This document shows, in pieces, positions 21,819 to 30,779 of a DNA stretch of 64,000 nt. Under the pieces are notes generated by a model, which searched no databases, was not told where the DNA came from, and was given only the letters and a program-made list of their open reading frames with translations. The stretch is from Atlantibacter subterraneus (lineage in GTDB: Bacteria; Pseudomonadota; Gammaproteobacteria; Enterobacterales; Enterobacteriaceae). The stretch's first letter is position 1, and each line of letters starts with the position of its first letter. A program made the position numbers and the translations under genes. The stretch is taken from NCBI RefSeq assembly GCF_007570865.1, contig NZ_VLPS01000012.1, forward strand, positions 21,402 to 85,401, given 5' to 3'.

Positions 21819-21989
21819 GTCTGCTTCCTGTTGTGAGTTATGGCGGAAGTATAAAAGCTCTGGATCTGAATAGAAACCTTACCGCCGTGGGCGTTTTACC
21901 GCGAACAGGAGATTGGCGGCGGCAAACTCTTGCTTTTGCGGCTTCTCCTGCGATGATAGAAAGCAAAGCATTAACTACAGGCATTCATA

Positions 21990-22193
21990 ATGAAGAAAAT
22001 TCTTTGCTCACTGGCCGTGGTGCTGGCGTTTGCAAGCCTTACGGGATGCGGCCTGAAAGGGCCTCTTTACTTTCCGCCTGCGGATAAAAAAGCCCCACCG
22101 CCGACGCGTCCGGTGCAGGATAATACCCAATCCACCAACCCTGACCGTAACGATCGCGGCCAGAACGATCAGCCTACTCAGGTGATTTACTGA
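21990..22193 (+). CDS. yifL: YifL, small lipoprotein (LptM-like)
   Basis: A 67-residue precursor with a classic lipobox (LTGC, Cys20) after a short hydrophobic signal (MKKILCSLAVVLAFASLTGC). The mature part begins GLKGPLYFPP and ends in a polar Asn/Asp/Gln tail. E. coli YifL has been renamed LptM and reported to assist assembly of the LptDE lipopolysaccharide translocon. It is 37 bases upstream of dapF. Confidence 0.93.
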   Translation: MKKILCSLAVVLAFASLTGCGLKGPLYFPPADKKAPPPTRPVQDNTQSTNPDRNDRGQNDQPTQVIY

Positions 22194-22230
22194 TCGCTAA
22201 CGATTTGTCACCGCGCTTACGGAGTGAAAA

Positions 22231-23055
22231 ATGCAGTTTTCCAAAATGCATGGCCTGGGTAATGACTTTATGGTCGTCGACGCGGTCACACAGAACGTCT
22301 TCTTTTCGCCAGAATTAATCCGCCGTCTGGCGGATCGCCATCTTGGGGTTGGCTTTGATCAGCTGCTGGTGGTAGAGCCGCCTTACGATCCCGATCTCGA
22401 TTTTCATTACCGTATCTTTAATGCCGACGGCAGCGAGGTTTCCCAGTGCGGAAACGGCGCGCGCTGCTTCGCGCGTTTTGTGCGCCTGAAAGGGCTGACC
22501 AACAAACGCGATATCCGGGTCAGCACCGCCAACGGGCGCATGGTTCTGACGGTCAACGAAGATGATTTAGTGCGAGTGAACATGGGCGAGCCGAATTTTG
22601 AGCCGTCCCAGGTGCCGTTTCGCGCCAACAAGGCGGAAAAGACCTATATCATGCGCGCCGCCGAGCAAACCATAATGTGCGGCGTGGTTTCCATGGGGAA
22701 CCCGCACTGCGTGTTGCAGGTCGACAGCGTTGATACCGCCGCCGTAGAAACGCTTGGCCCGGTTCTGGAAAATCATGAGCGTTTTCCTGAGCGGGCGAAT
22801 ATCGGCTTTATGCAGGTGGTGACGACAAATCACATCCGGCTGCGCGTTTTTGAACGCGGCGCGGGTGAAACCCAGGCCTGCGGCAGCGGTGCGTGTGCTG
22901 CGGTGGCGGTGGGGATCACCCAGGGGTTACTGGCCGAGCAGGTGCGGGTCGAGTTGCCCGGCGGCCTGCTGGATATCGCCTGGAAAGGGCCAGGGCATCC
23001 GCTGTATATGACGGGCCCAGCCGCTCATGTTTACGATGGATTTATACATTTATGA
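22231..23055 (+). CDS. dapF: DapF, diaminopimelate epimerase
   Basis: Interconverts LL- and meso-diaminopimelate for lysine and peptidoglycan. The 274 residues equal the E. coli length. Both catalytic cysteines are in their motifs: [11 protein letters not shown] (about residue 73) and [12 protein letters not shown] (about residue 217). It shares ATGA with yigA in the dapF-yigA-xerC-yigB operon. Confidence 0.96.
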   Translation: MQFSKMHGLGNDFMVVDAVTQNVFFSPELIRRLADRHLGVGFDQLLVVEPPYDPDLDFHYRIFNADGSEVSQCGNGARCFARFVRLKGLTNKRDIRVSTANGRMVLTVNEDDLVRVNMGEPNFEPSQVPFRANKAEKTYIMRAAEQTIMCGVVSMGNPHCVLQVDSVDTAAVETLGPVLENHERFPERANIGFMQVVTTNHIRLRVFERGAGETQACGSGACAAVAVGITQGLLAEQVRVELPGGLLDIAWKGPGHPLYMTGPAAHVYDGFIHL

Positions 23056-23756
23056 ATAATATCGGGGAACCGCAAGCGCTCCTTGCCGAGATGGACGACA
23101 GCGCAGTCTGCGAATATCTGCTGCGCAACCCTGACTTCTTTATCCGTAACGCCGCGCTTGCCGAGCAAATGCGGGTGCCGCATCCGGTACGTGGAACGGT
23201 ATCGCTGGTGGAATGGCATATGGCGCGCGCCAGAAACCATATCAACCAGCTTGAAGAAAATATGTCGCTGCTGATGGAGCAGGCCAGCGCCAACGAAGGG
23301 CTGTTTTACCGGCTGTTAAAACTACAGGGGCGGCTGGCGTCTGCGCCCAGTTTGCAGGAGATGCTCAATCGTCTGCACCGTTGGGCCAGAGAAATGGGGC
23401 TGGCAGGCGCGTCTGTACGCCTGTTCGCCGACAGCTGGCGCATCGGCGCGCCGTCGGACTTCACCCATCTGGCGCTGTCGCGCCAGGCGTTTGAGCCGCT
23501 GCGTATTCAGCGCCTGGGTCACGAAAATCACTATCTCGGCCCGTTGAACGGGCCGGAACTGCTGGTGGTGTTGCCGGAAGCTAAAGCGATTGGTTCGGTG
23601 GCAATGTCGTTAATGGGCGGTGATGAAGCCCTGGGCGTGGTGCTGTTCACCAGCCGTGATCCGCAACACTATCAACCTGGCCAGGGCACTCAACTGCTCC
23701 ATGAGCTGTCTCTGATGTTGCCGGAACTGCTGGAGCGTTGGGTTGAACGCGTATGA
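23052..23756 (+). CDS. yigA: YigA, DUF484 protein
   Basis: 234-residue cytosolic protein of the DUF484 (GAF-like) family, function unknown. It starts with the ATG overlapping the dapF stop ([19 protein letters not shown]). The features are the [23 protein letters not shown] block, a short coiled coil ([21 protein letters not shown]), then a GAF-like domain ending in LPELLERW. It is kept between dapF and xerC in most enterobacteria and couples to xerC by an ATGA overlap. Confidence 0.9.
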   Translation: MNNIGEPQALLAEMDDSAVCEYLLRNPDFFIRNAALAEQMRVPHPVRGTVSLVEWHMARARNHINQLEENMSLLMEQASANEGLFYRLLKLQGRLASAPSLQEMLNRLHRWAREMGLAGASVRLFADSWRIGAPSDFTHLALSRQAFEPLRIQRLGHENHYLGPLNGPELLVVLPEAKAIGSVAMSLMGGDEALGVVLFTSRDPQHYQPGQGTQLLHELSLMLPELLERWVERV

Positions 23757-24658
23757 CGCCGTCACCGTTACAGGACCCTGCCGATCGTTTTCTGCGTTAC
23801 CTGAAAGTTGAGCGGCAGCTTAGCCCGCTGACCATTTTGAACTATGGTCGCCAGCTGGCTGCGATTATCGCGCTGCTGGACGCCATGAAACTCACCCAGT
23901 GGCGGCAATGCGATGCCGCCATCGTTCGCAGCATTGTGGTGCGCAGCCGTCGCGACGGTTTACAGGCCACTAGCCTGGCGCTGCGCCTCTCGGCGTTACG
24001 CAGTTTCTTTAACTGGCTGGTGGGGCAGGGTGAACTGAATGCTAATCCGGCCAAAGGCATTTCCGCGCCGAAACCGCCGCGCCATCTGCCCAAAAATATT
24101 GAAGTCGATGACGTTAACCAACTGCTGGATATCGATCTTAACGATCCGCTTGCGGTACGCGATCGCGCCATGCTGGAAGTGATGTACGGCGCAGGCCTGC
24201 GTTTATCGGAGCTGGTGAACCTGGACTGCCGCCACCTGGATTTATCCACTGGCGAAGTCTGGGTGTTGGGTAAAGGCAGCAAAGAGCGACGCCTGCCGGT
24301 TGGCAAAAGCGCGCTGGCGTGGACGGAACACTGGCTTGATTTGCGCGGGCTGTTTGGCCCCGAAGATGACGCGCTTTTTCTGGCGAAAACCGGCAAGCGT
24401 ATCTCGGCGCGCAACGTCCAGAAACGCTTCGCCGAGTGGGGTATCAAACAGGGGCTGAACAGCCATGTCCATCCCCATAAACTGCGCCACTCGTTTGCTA
24501 CCCACATGCTGGAATCGAGCGGCGATCTGCGCGGCGTACAGGAGTTGTTAGGGCATGCTAACCTCTCCACTACGCAAATCTATACCCATCTTGATTTCCA
24601 GCATCTGGCTTCGGTTTATGATGCCGCGCACCCACGCGCCAAACGAGGGAAGACGTAA
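23753..24658 (+). CDS. xerC: XerC, site-specific tyrosine recombinase
   Basis: Acts with XerD at dif to resolve chromosome dimers. In this 301-residue protein (E. coli 298) all six active-site residues can be read: Arg150 (GAGLRLSEL), Lys174 (GKGSKERR), His242 and Arg245 (HPHKLRHSF), His268 (LLGHANLS) and the nucleophile Tyr277 (TQIYTHL). The N-terminal half is the SAM-like DNA-binding domain. It is a housekeeping recombinase in its normal operon, not a mobile-element integrase. Confidence 0.96.
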   Translation: MTPSPLQDPADRFLRYLKVERQLSPLTILNYGRQLAAIIALLDAMKLTQWRQCDAAIVRSIVVRSRRDGLQATSLALRLSALRSFFNWLVGQGELNANPAKGISAPKPPRHLPKNIEVDDVNQLLDIDLNDPLAVRDRAMLEVMYGAGLRLSELVNLDCRHLDLSTGEVWVLGKGSKERRLPVGKSALAWTEHWLDLRGLFGPEDDALFLAKTGKRISARNVQKRFAEWGIKQGLNSHVHPHKLRHSFATHMLESSGDLRGVQELLGHANLSTTQIYTHLDFQHLASVYDAAHPRAKRGKT

Positions 24659-25374
24659 TGCATTTTTATCGCCCGCTGGGCACGATTTCCGCGCTCACCT
24701 TTGATCTGGACGACACGCTGTATGACAACGTGCCGGTCATCACCCGCACTGAACAGAAAGCGTTTGAATTTGTGCGTAATTTCCATCCATCGCTGAACGC
24801 GCTGGAGGCCGATGAGTTTCACCGCGTTCGCCAGGCGCTGCGCCATGCCGAGCCGGATATTTATCATGACGTCACCGAATGGCGTCGCCGTGCGGTAGAG
24901 CGCGCCATGCTCGACGCGGGGTTAAGCGAACAAGAAGCGCGCAAGGGCGCGGATGCCGCGATGGAGAATTTCGCCTCCTGGCGCAGCCGTATCGACGTGC
25001 CGCAGGAAACGCACGACACCCTGAAAGCGCTGGCAAAAAAGTGGCCGCTGGTGGCGATCACCAACGGCAATGCCGATCCGCAGCTGTTTGGTTTAGGTGA
25101 CTATTTCCAGTTTGTGCTGCGCGCTGGTCCGCATGGCCGCTCGAAACCGTTTAGCGACATGTACCACCTGGCGGCGGAAAAACTCAATATCAGCCCAGGC
25201 GTGATCCTGCACGTGGGCGATGACCTCACCACCGATGTGGCGGGCGCTATCCGCAGCGGGGTGCAGGCATGCTGGATTAATCTGCGCGATGCCAGCCTGA
25301 TGCGCGCCACCGACAGCCGCTTATTACCCCACCTGGAAATTTCACGGTTGGCATCCTTGACGGCACTGTTATAA
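24658..25374 (+). CDS. yigB: YigB, HAD phosphatase (5-amino-6-(5-phosphoribitylamino)uracil phosphatase)
   Basis: Haloacid dehalogenase-type phosphatase, 238 residues as in E. coli. Motif I is DLDDTLYDN at about residues 15-23, motif II is in AITNGNADP, and motif IV is [14 protein letters not shown]. coli YigB removes phosphate from a riboflavin intermediate. The start codon shares one base with the xerC stop (TAATG). Confidence 0.93.
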   Translation: MHFYRPLGTISALTFDLDDTLYDNVPVITRTEQKAFEFVRNFHPSLNALEADEFHRVRQALRHAEPDIYHDVTEWRRRAVERAMLDAGLSEQEARKGADAAMENFASWRSRIDVPQETHDTLKALAKKWPLVAITNGNADPQLFGLGDYFQFVLRAGPHGRSKPFSDMYHLAAEKLNISPGVILHVGDDLTTDVAGAIRSGVQACWINLRDASLMRATDSRLLPHLEISRLASLTALL

Positions 25375-25401
25375 TTTCATCCACTCTGTATAAATTCACA
25401 G
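25348..25401 (+). promoter_or_regulatory. uvrD promoter with LexA (SOS) box
   Basis: TTGGCA at 25348-25353 and TATAAT at 25370-25375 are 16 bases apart. Just downstream, CTGTATAAATTCACAG at 25386-25401 fits the LexA operator CTG-N10-CAG and would cover the transcription start. uvrD is a known SOS gene. Confidence 0.85.
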
Positions 25402-25435
25402 GGGTGCGTGCGCCCCCTCTTTCCCGGCGGTACCA

Positions 25436-27598
25436 ATGGACGTTTCTTACCTGCTTGATGGCCTCAATGATAAACAGCGCGACGCCGTCGCAGCGCCGCG
25501 CACCAATATGCTGGTGCTGGCGGGCGCGGGCAGCGGTAAGACGCGTGTGCTGGTTCACCGTATCGCCTGGCTGATGATGGTGGAAAACTCGTCGCCGTAT
25601 TCGATCATGGCGGTGACCTTTACCAACAAAGCGGCGGCAGAAATGCGCCACCGTATCGGCCAGATTATGGGCTCCAGCCAGGGCGGCATGTGGGTGGGGA
25701 CCTTCCACGGTCTGGCGCACCGTCTGCTGCGCGCGCACCATATGGATGCTGGCTTGCCGCAGGACTTCCAGATCCTCGACAGCGAAGACCAGCTGCGCCT
25801 GCTGAAGCGTCTGATCAAGGCGATGAACCTGGACGAGAAGCAGTGGCCACCGCGTCAGGCAATGTGGTTTATCAACGGCAAAAAAGACGAAGGGCTGCGT
25901 CCGCACCATATTCAGAGCTACGGCAACCCGGTTGAGCAGACCTGGCAGAAAGTGTATCAGGCCTATCAGGAAGCGTGCGATCGCGCGGGGCTGGTGGACT
26001 TCGCCGAGCTGCTGCTACGCGCCCACGAACTGTGGCTCAACAAGCCGCATATCCTCAATCACTACCGCGAACGCTTCACCAATATTCTGGTGGACGAGTT
26101 CCAGGACACCAACAGTATTCAGTACGCCTGGATCCGCATTCTGGCGGGCGACACCGGTAAAGTGATGATCGTGGGTGATGATGACCAGTCGATCTACGGC
26201 TGGCGTGGAGCGCAGGTCGAGAATATCCAGCGCTTCCTGAACGATTTCCCCGGCGCGGAAACCATCCGTCTTGAGCAAAACTATCGCTCCACTAACAATA
26301 TCCTTAACGCTGCCAACGCCTTGATTTCCAACAATGCCGGGCGTCTCGGCAAGAATCTCTGGACCGACGGCAGCGACGGCGAGCCCATTTCTCTGTACTG
26401 CGCGTTTAACGAGCTGGATGAAGCGCGTTTTGTGGTGAATCGCATTAAAACCTGGCAAGAAAGCGGCGGTGCGCTGGAAAAATGCGCCATCCTCTATCGC
26501 AGTAACGCCCAGTCGCGCGTGCTGGAAGAGGCGCTGTTGCAGGCCAGCATGCCGTACCGTATTTACGGCGGGATGCGATTCTTCGAACGCCAGGAAATTA
26601 AAGACGCGCTCTCTTATTTACGGCTGATCGCTAACCGCAACGATGACGCGGCGTTTGAACGCGTGGTGAATACCCCGACGCGCGGCATCGGCGATCGCAC
26701 CCTGGACGTGGTGCGCCAGACCTCGCGCGAGCATCAGCTTACGCTGTGGCAGGCCAGCCGCCAGCTGTTGCAGGAAAAAGCGTTGGCCGGTCGTGCCGCC
26801 AGCGCCTTGCAGCGCTTCCATGAACTGATCGACGCGCTGGCGCATGAAACTGCCGACATGCCGCTCCACGTGCAAACCGACCGGGTGATCAAAGACTCCG
26901 GCCTGTGGATGATGTACGAGCAGGAGAAGGGCGAGAAAGGCCAGACCCGTATCGAAAACCTAGAGGAACTGGTGACGGCGACGCGCCAGTTCAGCTACAA
27001 CGAAGAAGACGAAGATCTTATGCCGCTGCAGGCGTTTTTGTCCCATGCGGCGCTGGAAGCGGGCGAAGGGCAGGCGGATACCTGGCAGGATGCGGTACAG
27101 CTGATGACCCTGCACTCCGCCAAAGGGCTGGAGTTCCCGCAGGTGTTTATCGTCGGCATGGAAGAGGGGATGTTCCCGAGCCAGATGTCGCTGGATGAAG
27201 GCGGGCGTCTGGAAGAAGAACGCCGTCTCGCTTACGTCGGCGTGACCCGCGCGATGCAGAAACTGACCATTACCTACGCCGAGTCGCGTCGTCTGTACGG
27301 TAAAGAGACCTATCACCGCCCGTCGCGGTTTATCGGCGAGCTACCGGAAGCCTGTATTGAAGAGGTGCGTTTGCGCGCCAGCATCAGCCGTCCGGTGAGC
27401 CATCAGCGTATGGGTACGCCGATTGCGGAAAATGATTCCGGGTTCAAGCTGGGCCAGCGGGTGCGCCATGCCAAATTCGGCGAAGGCACCATCGTCAACC
27501 TTGAAGGCAGCGGCGAGCACAGCCGCTTGCAGATTGCGTTTCAGGGGCAGGGCATCAAGTGGCTGGTAGCCGCGTATGCGAAGCTGGAAACCGTGTAA
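25436..27598 (+). CDS. uvrD: UvrD, DNA helicase II
   Basis: 3'-5' superfamily 1A helicase of nucleotide excision and mismatch repair; it also removes RecA filaments. The 720 residues equal the E. coli length. Motifs in order are Walker A AGAGSGKT (residues 29-36), TFTNKAAAEMR, Walker B LVDEFQDTN, GDDDQSIYGWRGA, LEQNYRS, TLHSAKGLEF and YVGVTRAM, then a C-terminal Tudor-like RNA polymerase-binding tail (GQRVRHAKFGEGTIVN). It is controlled by the SOS box described above. Confidence 0.97.
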   Translation: MDVSYLLDGLNDKQRDAVAAPRTNMLVLAGAGSGKTRVLVHRIAWLMMVENSSPYSIMAVTFTNKAAAEMRHRIGQIMGSSQGGMWVGTFHGLAHRLLRAHHMDAGLPQDFQILDSEDQLRLLKRLIKAMNLDEKQWPPRQAMWFINGKKDEGLRPHHIQSYGNPVEQTWQKVYQAYQEACDRAGLVDFAELLLRAHELWLNKPHILNHYRERFTNILVDEFQDTNSIQYAWIRILAGDTGKVMIVGDDDQSIYGWRGAQVENIQRFLNDFPGAETIRLEQNYRSTNNILNAANALISNNAGRLGKNLWTDGSDGEPISLYCAFNELDEARFVVNRIKTWQESGGALEKCAILYRSNAQSRVLEEALLQASMPYRIYGGMRFFERQEIKDALSYLRLIANRNDDAAFERVVNTPTRGIGDRTLDVVRQTSREHQLTLWQASRQLLQEKALAGRAASALQRFHELIDALAHETADMPLHVQTDRVIKDSGLWMMYEQEKGEKGQTRIENLEELVTATRQFSYNEEDEDLMPLQAFLSHAALEAGEGQADTWQDAVQLMTLHSAKGLEFPQVFIVGMEEGMFPSQMSLDEGGRLEEERRLAYVGVTRAMQKLTITYAESRRLYGKETYHRPSRFIGELPEACIEEVRLRASISRPVSHQRMGTPIAENDSGFKLGQRVRHAKFGEGTIVNLEGSGEHSRLQIAFQGQGIKWLVAAYAKLETV

Positions 27599-27953
27599 CT
27601 TATAGATAAATCGCCCGATTTTTGATTCTTTACTAACCTTAAAGCATAACGGGCGTTTATTATCCGTGGGCGCGCCGTTGCGTGTTGACGCTTAATTTTT
27701 GCTGGCGTAACATGCGCCCACGATTATGCTAAGAGGACATTCGCCTTGGACACACCCAGTAGATGCTGGCTCACCGTCCTGTTCAACAGGAACAACTCCT
27801 AAGGCTATCCTCTTATGCTGATAGCCTTAGCGGTTGTCAGCGACTGCATTTTTTCCCGTCGCGCTGAGTCAGGCTGTTTAATGGTCTGAAACCCCTTTTG
27901 TTTCTGTGTGCCAACCGAACTGTCCAGGATTTTTTGTATTGGGAGTCCCGGTC
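27599..27953 (+). promoter_or_regulatory. Long corA leader with a strong hairpin and a possible leader peptide
   Basis: These 355 bases before corA hold a perfect 11-bp stem: CTAAGGCTATC at 27799-27809 pairs with GATAGCCTTAG at 27820-27830. No T run follows, so it is not a simple terminator. Two short frames run into the hairpin. One is TTG 27746 to TAA 27802, 18 codons, with AGAGGA eight bases before. The other is ATG 27726 to TGA 27821, 31 codons, with a poor ribosome site. In Salmonella, translation of the leader peptide CorL limits Rho termination within the corA leader. This leader has a similar arrangement, but I cannot confirm the peptide by homology. Confidence 0.6.
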
Positions 27954-28904
27954 ATGCTGAGCGCATTTCAACTGGAAAACAATCGTCTGTCTCGTCTGGA
28001 ACTCGACGAGGCGCAAACCTTAACAAACTCAGTGTGGGTGGATTTGGTCGAACCGGATGACGACGAGCGTCTCCGGGTGCAATCTGAGCTGGGGCAAAGC
28101 CTGGCGACACGTCCTGAACTGGAAGACATCGAAGCATCCGCGCGTTTTTTCGAAGACGAAGACGGCCTGCATATTCACTCCTTTTTCTTCTTTGAAGATG
28201 CCGAAGATCACGCCGGTAACTCCACCGTGGCGTTCACCATCCGCGATGGACGTTTGTTTACTCTGCGTGAGCGCGAACTGCCCGCGTTCCGGCTTTACCG
28301 TATGCGCGCCCGCGCGCAGTCCATGACCGACGGTAACGCTTACGAGCTGCTGCTCGACCTGTTCGAAACCAAAATTGAACAGTTGGCGGATGAGATCGAG
28401 AACATCTACAGCGACCTGGAAAAGCTCAGCCGCGTGATTATGGAAGGGCATCAGGGCGATGAATATGATGAAGCGCTGTCAACGCTGGCAGAACTCGAAG
28501 ACGTGGGCTGGAAAGTGCGCCTGTGCCTGATGGATACCCAGCGCGCGCTGAATTTTCTGGTGCGTAAAACCCGCCTGCCGGGCGGACAGCTTGAACAGGC
28601 GCGCGAGATCCTGCGCGATATCGAATCCCTGCTGCCGCATAACGAATCGCTGTTTCAGAAGGTGAACTTTTTGATGCAGGCGGCGATGGGTTTCATCAAT
28701 ATTGAGCAGAACCGGATCATCAAAATCTTCTCGGTGGTATCCGTGGTGTTCCTGCCGCCGACGCTGGTGGCTTCAAGCTACGGGATGAACTTTGAATTTA
28801 TGCCGGAACTGCACTGGAGCTTCGGTTACCCTGCAGCCATCATCGCCATGATGCTCGCAGGTCTTGCGCCGTATCTTTATTTTAAACGCCGCAACTGGTT
28901 GTAA
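27954..28904 (+). CDS. corA: CorA, magnesium/cobalt transport channel
   Basis: Homopentameric inner-membrane Mg2+ channel, also passing Co2+ and Ni2+. Start ATG 27954 ([17 protein letters not shown]) gives 316 residues, the E. coli length; an in-frame start 48 bases upstream lacks family similarity. Two C-terminal transmembrane helices flank the signature [11 protein letters not shown], which holds the GMN selectivity motif. The protein ends in the basic YFKRRNWL. The last 243 bases have a near-copy at 30797-31039. The gene is complete, but its 3' end may derive from a different lineage than its 5' end. Confidence 0.96.
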   Translation: MLSAFQLENNRLSRLELDEAQTLTNSVWVDLVEPDDDERLRVQSELGQSLATRPELEDIEASARFFEDEDGLHIHSFFFFEDAEDHAGNSTVAFTIRDGRLFTLRERELPAFRLYRMRARAQSMTDGNAYELLLDLFETKIEQLADEIENIYSDLEKLSRVIMEGHQGDEYDEALSTLAELEDVGWKVRLCLMDTQRALNFLVRKTRLPGGQLEQAREILRDIESLLPHNESLFQKVNFLMQAAMGFINIEQNRIIKIFSVVSVVFLPPTLVASSYGMNFEFMPELHWSFGYPAAIIAMMLAGLAPYLYFKRRNWL

Positions 28905-28938
28905 TTTTTGTGCCGGGTTAAGGTTTGTTTAATCCGGC

Positions 28939-29010
28939 TTACTCTTTCATAAGCGCGCTGCGCAGTAACGGCGAGTGCTTTTCCAGAGTTTTACTCAGGA
29001 AGGTACTCAT
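28939..29010 (-). CDS. Possible 23-residue small ORF after corA (speculative)
   Basis: An ATG at 29010 with AAAGGA seven bases before it opens a 23-codon frame (MSTFLSKTLEKHSPLLRSAL and on), ending TAA at 28939. It overlaps the end of the DUF943 gene in another frame and runs antisense to nothing else. I do not recognise it. The good ribosome site and the change of base composition toward the corA side are the only support; it may be a remnant or chance. Confidence 0.25.
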   Translation of the reverse strand: MSTFLSKTLEKHSPLLRSALMKE

Positions 29011-29464
29011 GGTAAATCCTTTCTAATTTATTTTCGGGCGTTAATTCGTATTCATTTTCCCAAGGATAAACAGAAAATCGGGCATTACGATAAGGATATT
29101 CGTCAACAATTAACAAAGGGTATTTTACAATGCAATTATTATCATTTTTGATTGTAGGGAAGCATAAAAGATCTTCATGGGGACTGTTATTATAGTTAGT
29201 AAATCCGTTTCCGATGTCCCAAATATAATAATTATGCTGCTCTCCATCCAACAATGGGTATTTATTCTTGATTTGTTTTTGATGTGCCAGATACCAGTCA
29301 ATTTTATCTCTGTCGGTCCATGGCATATGGTCAACCACTAGATCCACCGACCAACCAGCATCCGAATAAATATATAAAATATCAACGGGGCGCAACGTCC
29401 ATAGATTATAAAGCCCACTGGCTATAAATAAAAATGCTGCCGTTTTTAATGTTTTATTTTTCAT
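28991..29464 (-). CDS. DUF943-type membrane-anchored protein (putative)
   Basis: 157 residues with one N-terminal hydrophobic helix (about residues 8-24, TAAFLFIASGLYNLW), then RPVDILYIYSDAG, LVVDHMPWTDRDKIDWYL and a polar domain rich in Tyr and Asn. The RPV motif just after the helix and the LVVD-P-TDR-KI-WY pattern are what I associate with the enterobacterial DUF943 family, whose function is unknown. Its start overlaps the stop of the upstream DUF3289-like gene (ATGA), so the two are translated together. It is clearly AT-rich and uses AT-ending codons unlike its neighbours, indicating transfer. An inhibitor or immunity role is conjecture. Confidence 0.65.
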   Translation of the reverse strand: MKNKTLKTAAFLFIASGLYNLWTLRPVDILYIYSDAGWSVDLVVDHMPWTDRDKIDWYLAHQKQIKNKYPLLDGEQHNYYIWDIGNGFTNYNNSPHEDLLCFPTIKNDNNCIVKYPLLIVDEYPYRNARFSVYPWENEYELTPENKLERIYHEYLPE

Positions 29465-30309
29465 AAATAGTTATCAATTCGTTCAACTGAATTAAAGTTG
29501 GTAAGAAAAGGTTTAAATGCAAAATCTCTGTGATGTTGTAAGAAAAACCATATCCGGAAAAAACGAAATTCTCTGTAAAGTTCATTTTTAATATCGCTAA
29601 CATCCAGACCAAAATGATCCTGAGCTTCGAAATGTACCGTTGCGCTCCACCCCAAAGAATATTTTTGCAGGTTTAAAAGTATTATTTTTTGGGCTGAAAT
29701 ATCATGCACGCTGATACCAAGACCATTAGCCCTATCTTGGGGGTTATTGAACTTATATAGCCTTGAACGAAGCAGCATTATTTCTATTTGATGTAACAAT
29801 GCAGGAATGTACATCTTTGTATGTGTTTTGGCAAACTCGCGCTGAATGCAATCTTTGATGATTAGTAGGGGACTTCTAAGACTTAATTTACTCATCCTCA
29901 TATGAAAAGCCGAATTCAGTTTCTGACTATAAAATGCGCTGCCGTTTCCATATCTGAAATGGTCAATGAGTTCACCAATCAACGACTTATACTCCCCCCA
30001 AAAAGAAAATTCATGTGAAAGCTCTATCATTTCATTGAATAAAATATCAACGCATTCGTCATGAGATATTTTTCTGCCGGGTGTAGAAACACCAAACATG
30101 CCATCTACATAGCTTGGGTGGGGAAAGTCGTAACGAATAAAGCGCCAGGGATCAACCTTCGCAGAAATATCATTAAGGCCGAGTGCGAGAAGATCATGTT
30201 CTCCCATATCCCCATAACGCATGTCATCGGCAGAATTGTCATCGAAGCGGGAAACCGTTTCGAAGAGGGTACAGGGAAGATTCATTGATAAGTATAAACT
30301 GTTATGCAT
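29461..30309 (-). CDS. DUF3289-type protein (putative)
   Basis: 282 residues with no signal peptide or transmembrane helix. Recognisable blocks are LPCTLFETVSRFDDNSADDMRY, GDMGEHDLLALGLNDISAKVDPW, a central region with EFSFWGEYKSLIGELIDHFRYGNG, and a basic and aromatic C-terminus (EFRFFRIWFFLQHHRDFAFKPF). The SADDM-YGD and W-EY--LI-ELIDHFR-G-G patterns fit the family I know as DUF3289, found in enterobacteria, often near variable or secretion-linked loci. There is no known enzymatic motif by eye. It is coupled to the DUF943-like gene and AT-rich. It could be a cytosolic toxin paired with a membrane-anchored immunity protein, but nothing here proves that. Confidence 0.6.
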   Translation of the reverse strand: MHNSLYLSMNLPCTLFETVSRFDDNSADDMRYGDMGEHDLLALGLNDISAKVDPWRFIRYDFPHPSYVDGMFGVSTPGRKISHDECVDILFNEMIELSHEFSFWGEYKSLIGELIDHFRYGNGSAFYSQKLNSAFHMRMSKLSLRSPLLIIKDCIQREFAKTHTKMYIPALLHQIEIMLLRSRLYKFNNPQDRANGLGISVHDISAQKIILLNLQKYSLGWSATVHFEAQDHFGLDVSDIKNELYREFRFFRIWFFLQHHRDFAFKPFLTNFNSVERIDNYL

Positions 30310-30557
30310 TTCTATTTACCTTATGAATAACAAGCATTTATTTTGATAAATTCAAAAACACTAAGGTAAATGGATAGCAGAAAAAGCGCCATGACTCACA
30401 ATTTCTATTATGTTCTAAGCAATGTTTATTAACGGCCGGAATAAAAGGGAGCACGGAATATGTCGATCTTATTCGACACAGTTTGAAGAGATTTAATGCG
30501 AAAGCGGAGAACTGTTGCCAGACAGCTCTCCAGTCAGGAAATAAAAATAACGAGTGA
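30310..30557 (-). promoter_or_regulatory. Upstream region of the DUF3289-DUF943 pair
   Basis: About 250 AT-rich bases between the DUF3289 start and the rarD remnant, with no convincing gene. A perfect short inverted repeat, TGTCGA-TCTTAT-TCGACA, lies at 30471-30488, about 160 bases before the start codon on the minus strand, and could be an operator. An 84-codon frame across this region (30338-30592) has no recognisable domain and runs into the rarD remnant out of frame; I treat it as chance. Confidence 0.4.
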
Positions 30558-30779
30558 TTAACGCGGAATGCGACGAAGGGTATACACCGCATCCATCACA
30601 ATAATCGCCAGTGCGACCCAGATAAACGCGAAGGTGACCATTTTATCTTTGCCCGGGATTTCATCGTAAAATACCACCGCCAATACAAACATCAGCGTTG
30701 GCCCGATGTACTGGAAGAAACCCAGCGTGGAGAGGCGTAAACGTGTGGCGGCGGTAAAGCACAGCAGCAGCCCATAAAG
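30558..30779 (-). pseudogene. rarD 3' remnant
   Basis: This 74-codon stretch reads [16 protein letters not shown]...GPTLMFVLAVVFYDEIPGKDKMVTFAFIWVALAI and ends in its own stop (RRIPR). It matches the last part of the intact rarD at 31966-32856 but ends RRIPR where the intact gene ends RRIKK, and it has several base differences plus one missing Ala codon. The junction LYGLL-LCFT joins two regions about 180 bases apart in the intact gene, at a shared CAGCAG on the plus strand, so it also has an internal in-frame deletion. It lacks a start. Confidence 0.9.

Noticed and set aside
21833..22087. 84-codon frame overlapping yifL
   Set aside because: It is out of frame with the clear lipoprotein gene yifL and has no family resemblance.
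23753..24658. Tyrosine recombinase as a sign of a mobile element
   Set aside because: It is XerC in its conserved dapF-yigA-xerC-yigB operon, with no att sites or phage genes nearby.
27612..27655. CGCCCG and CGGGCG after uvrD as a terminator
   Set aside because: The arms are only six bases and the loop is more than 30 bases, so the structure is weak; it may still contribute to ending uvrD.
28912..28938. GCCGGGTTAA and TTAATCCGGC after the complete corA as a terminator
   Set aside because: A ten-base stem with one G-T pair is present, but no T run follows within the expected distance; it is listed here as only a possible 3' hairpin.
30338..30592. 84-codon frame on the minus strand upstream of the DUF3289-like gene
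   Set aside because: It begins inside the rarD remnant in another frame, has no recognisable domain and no good ribosome site.
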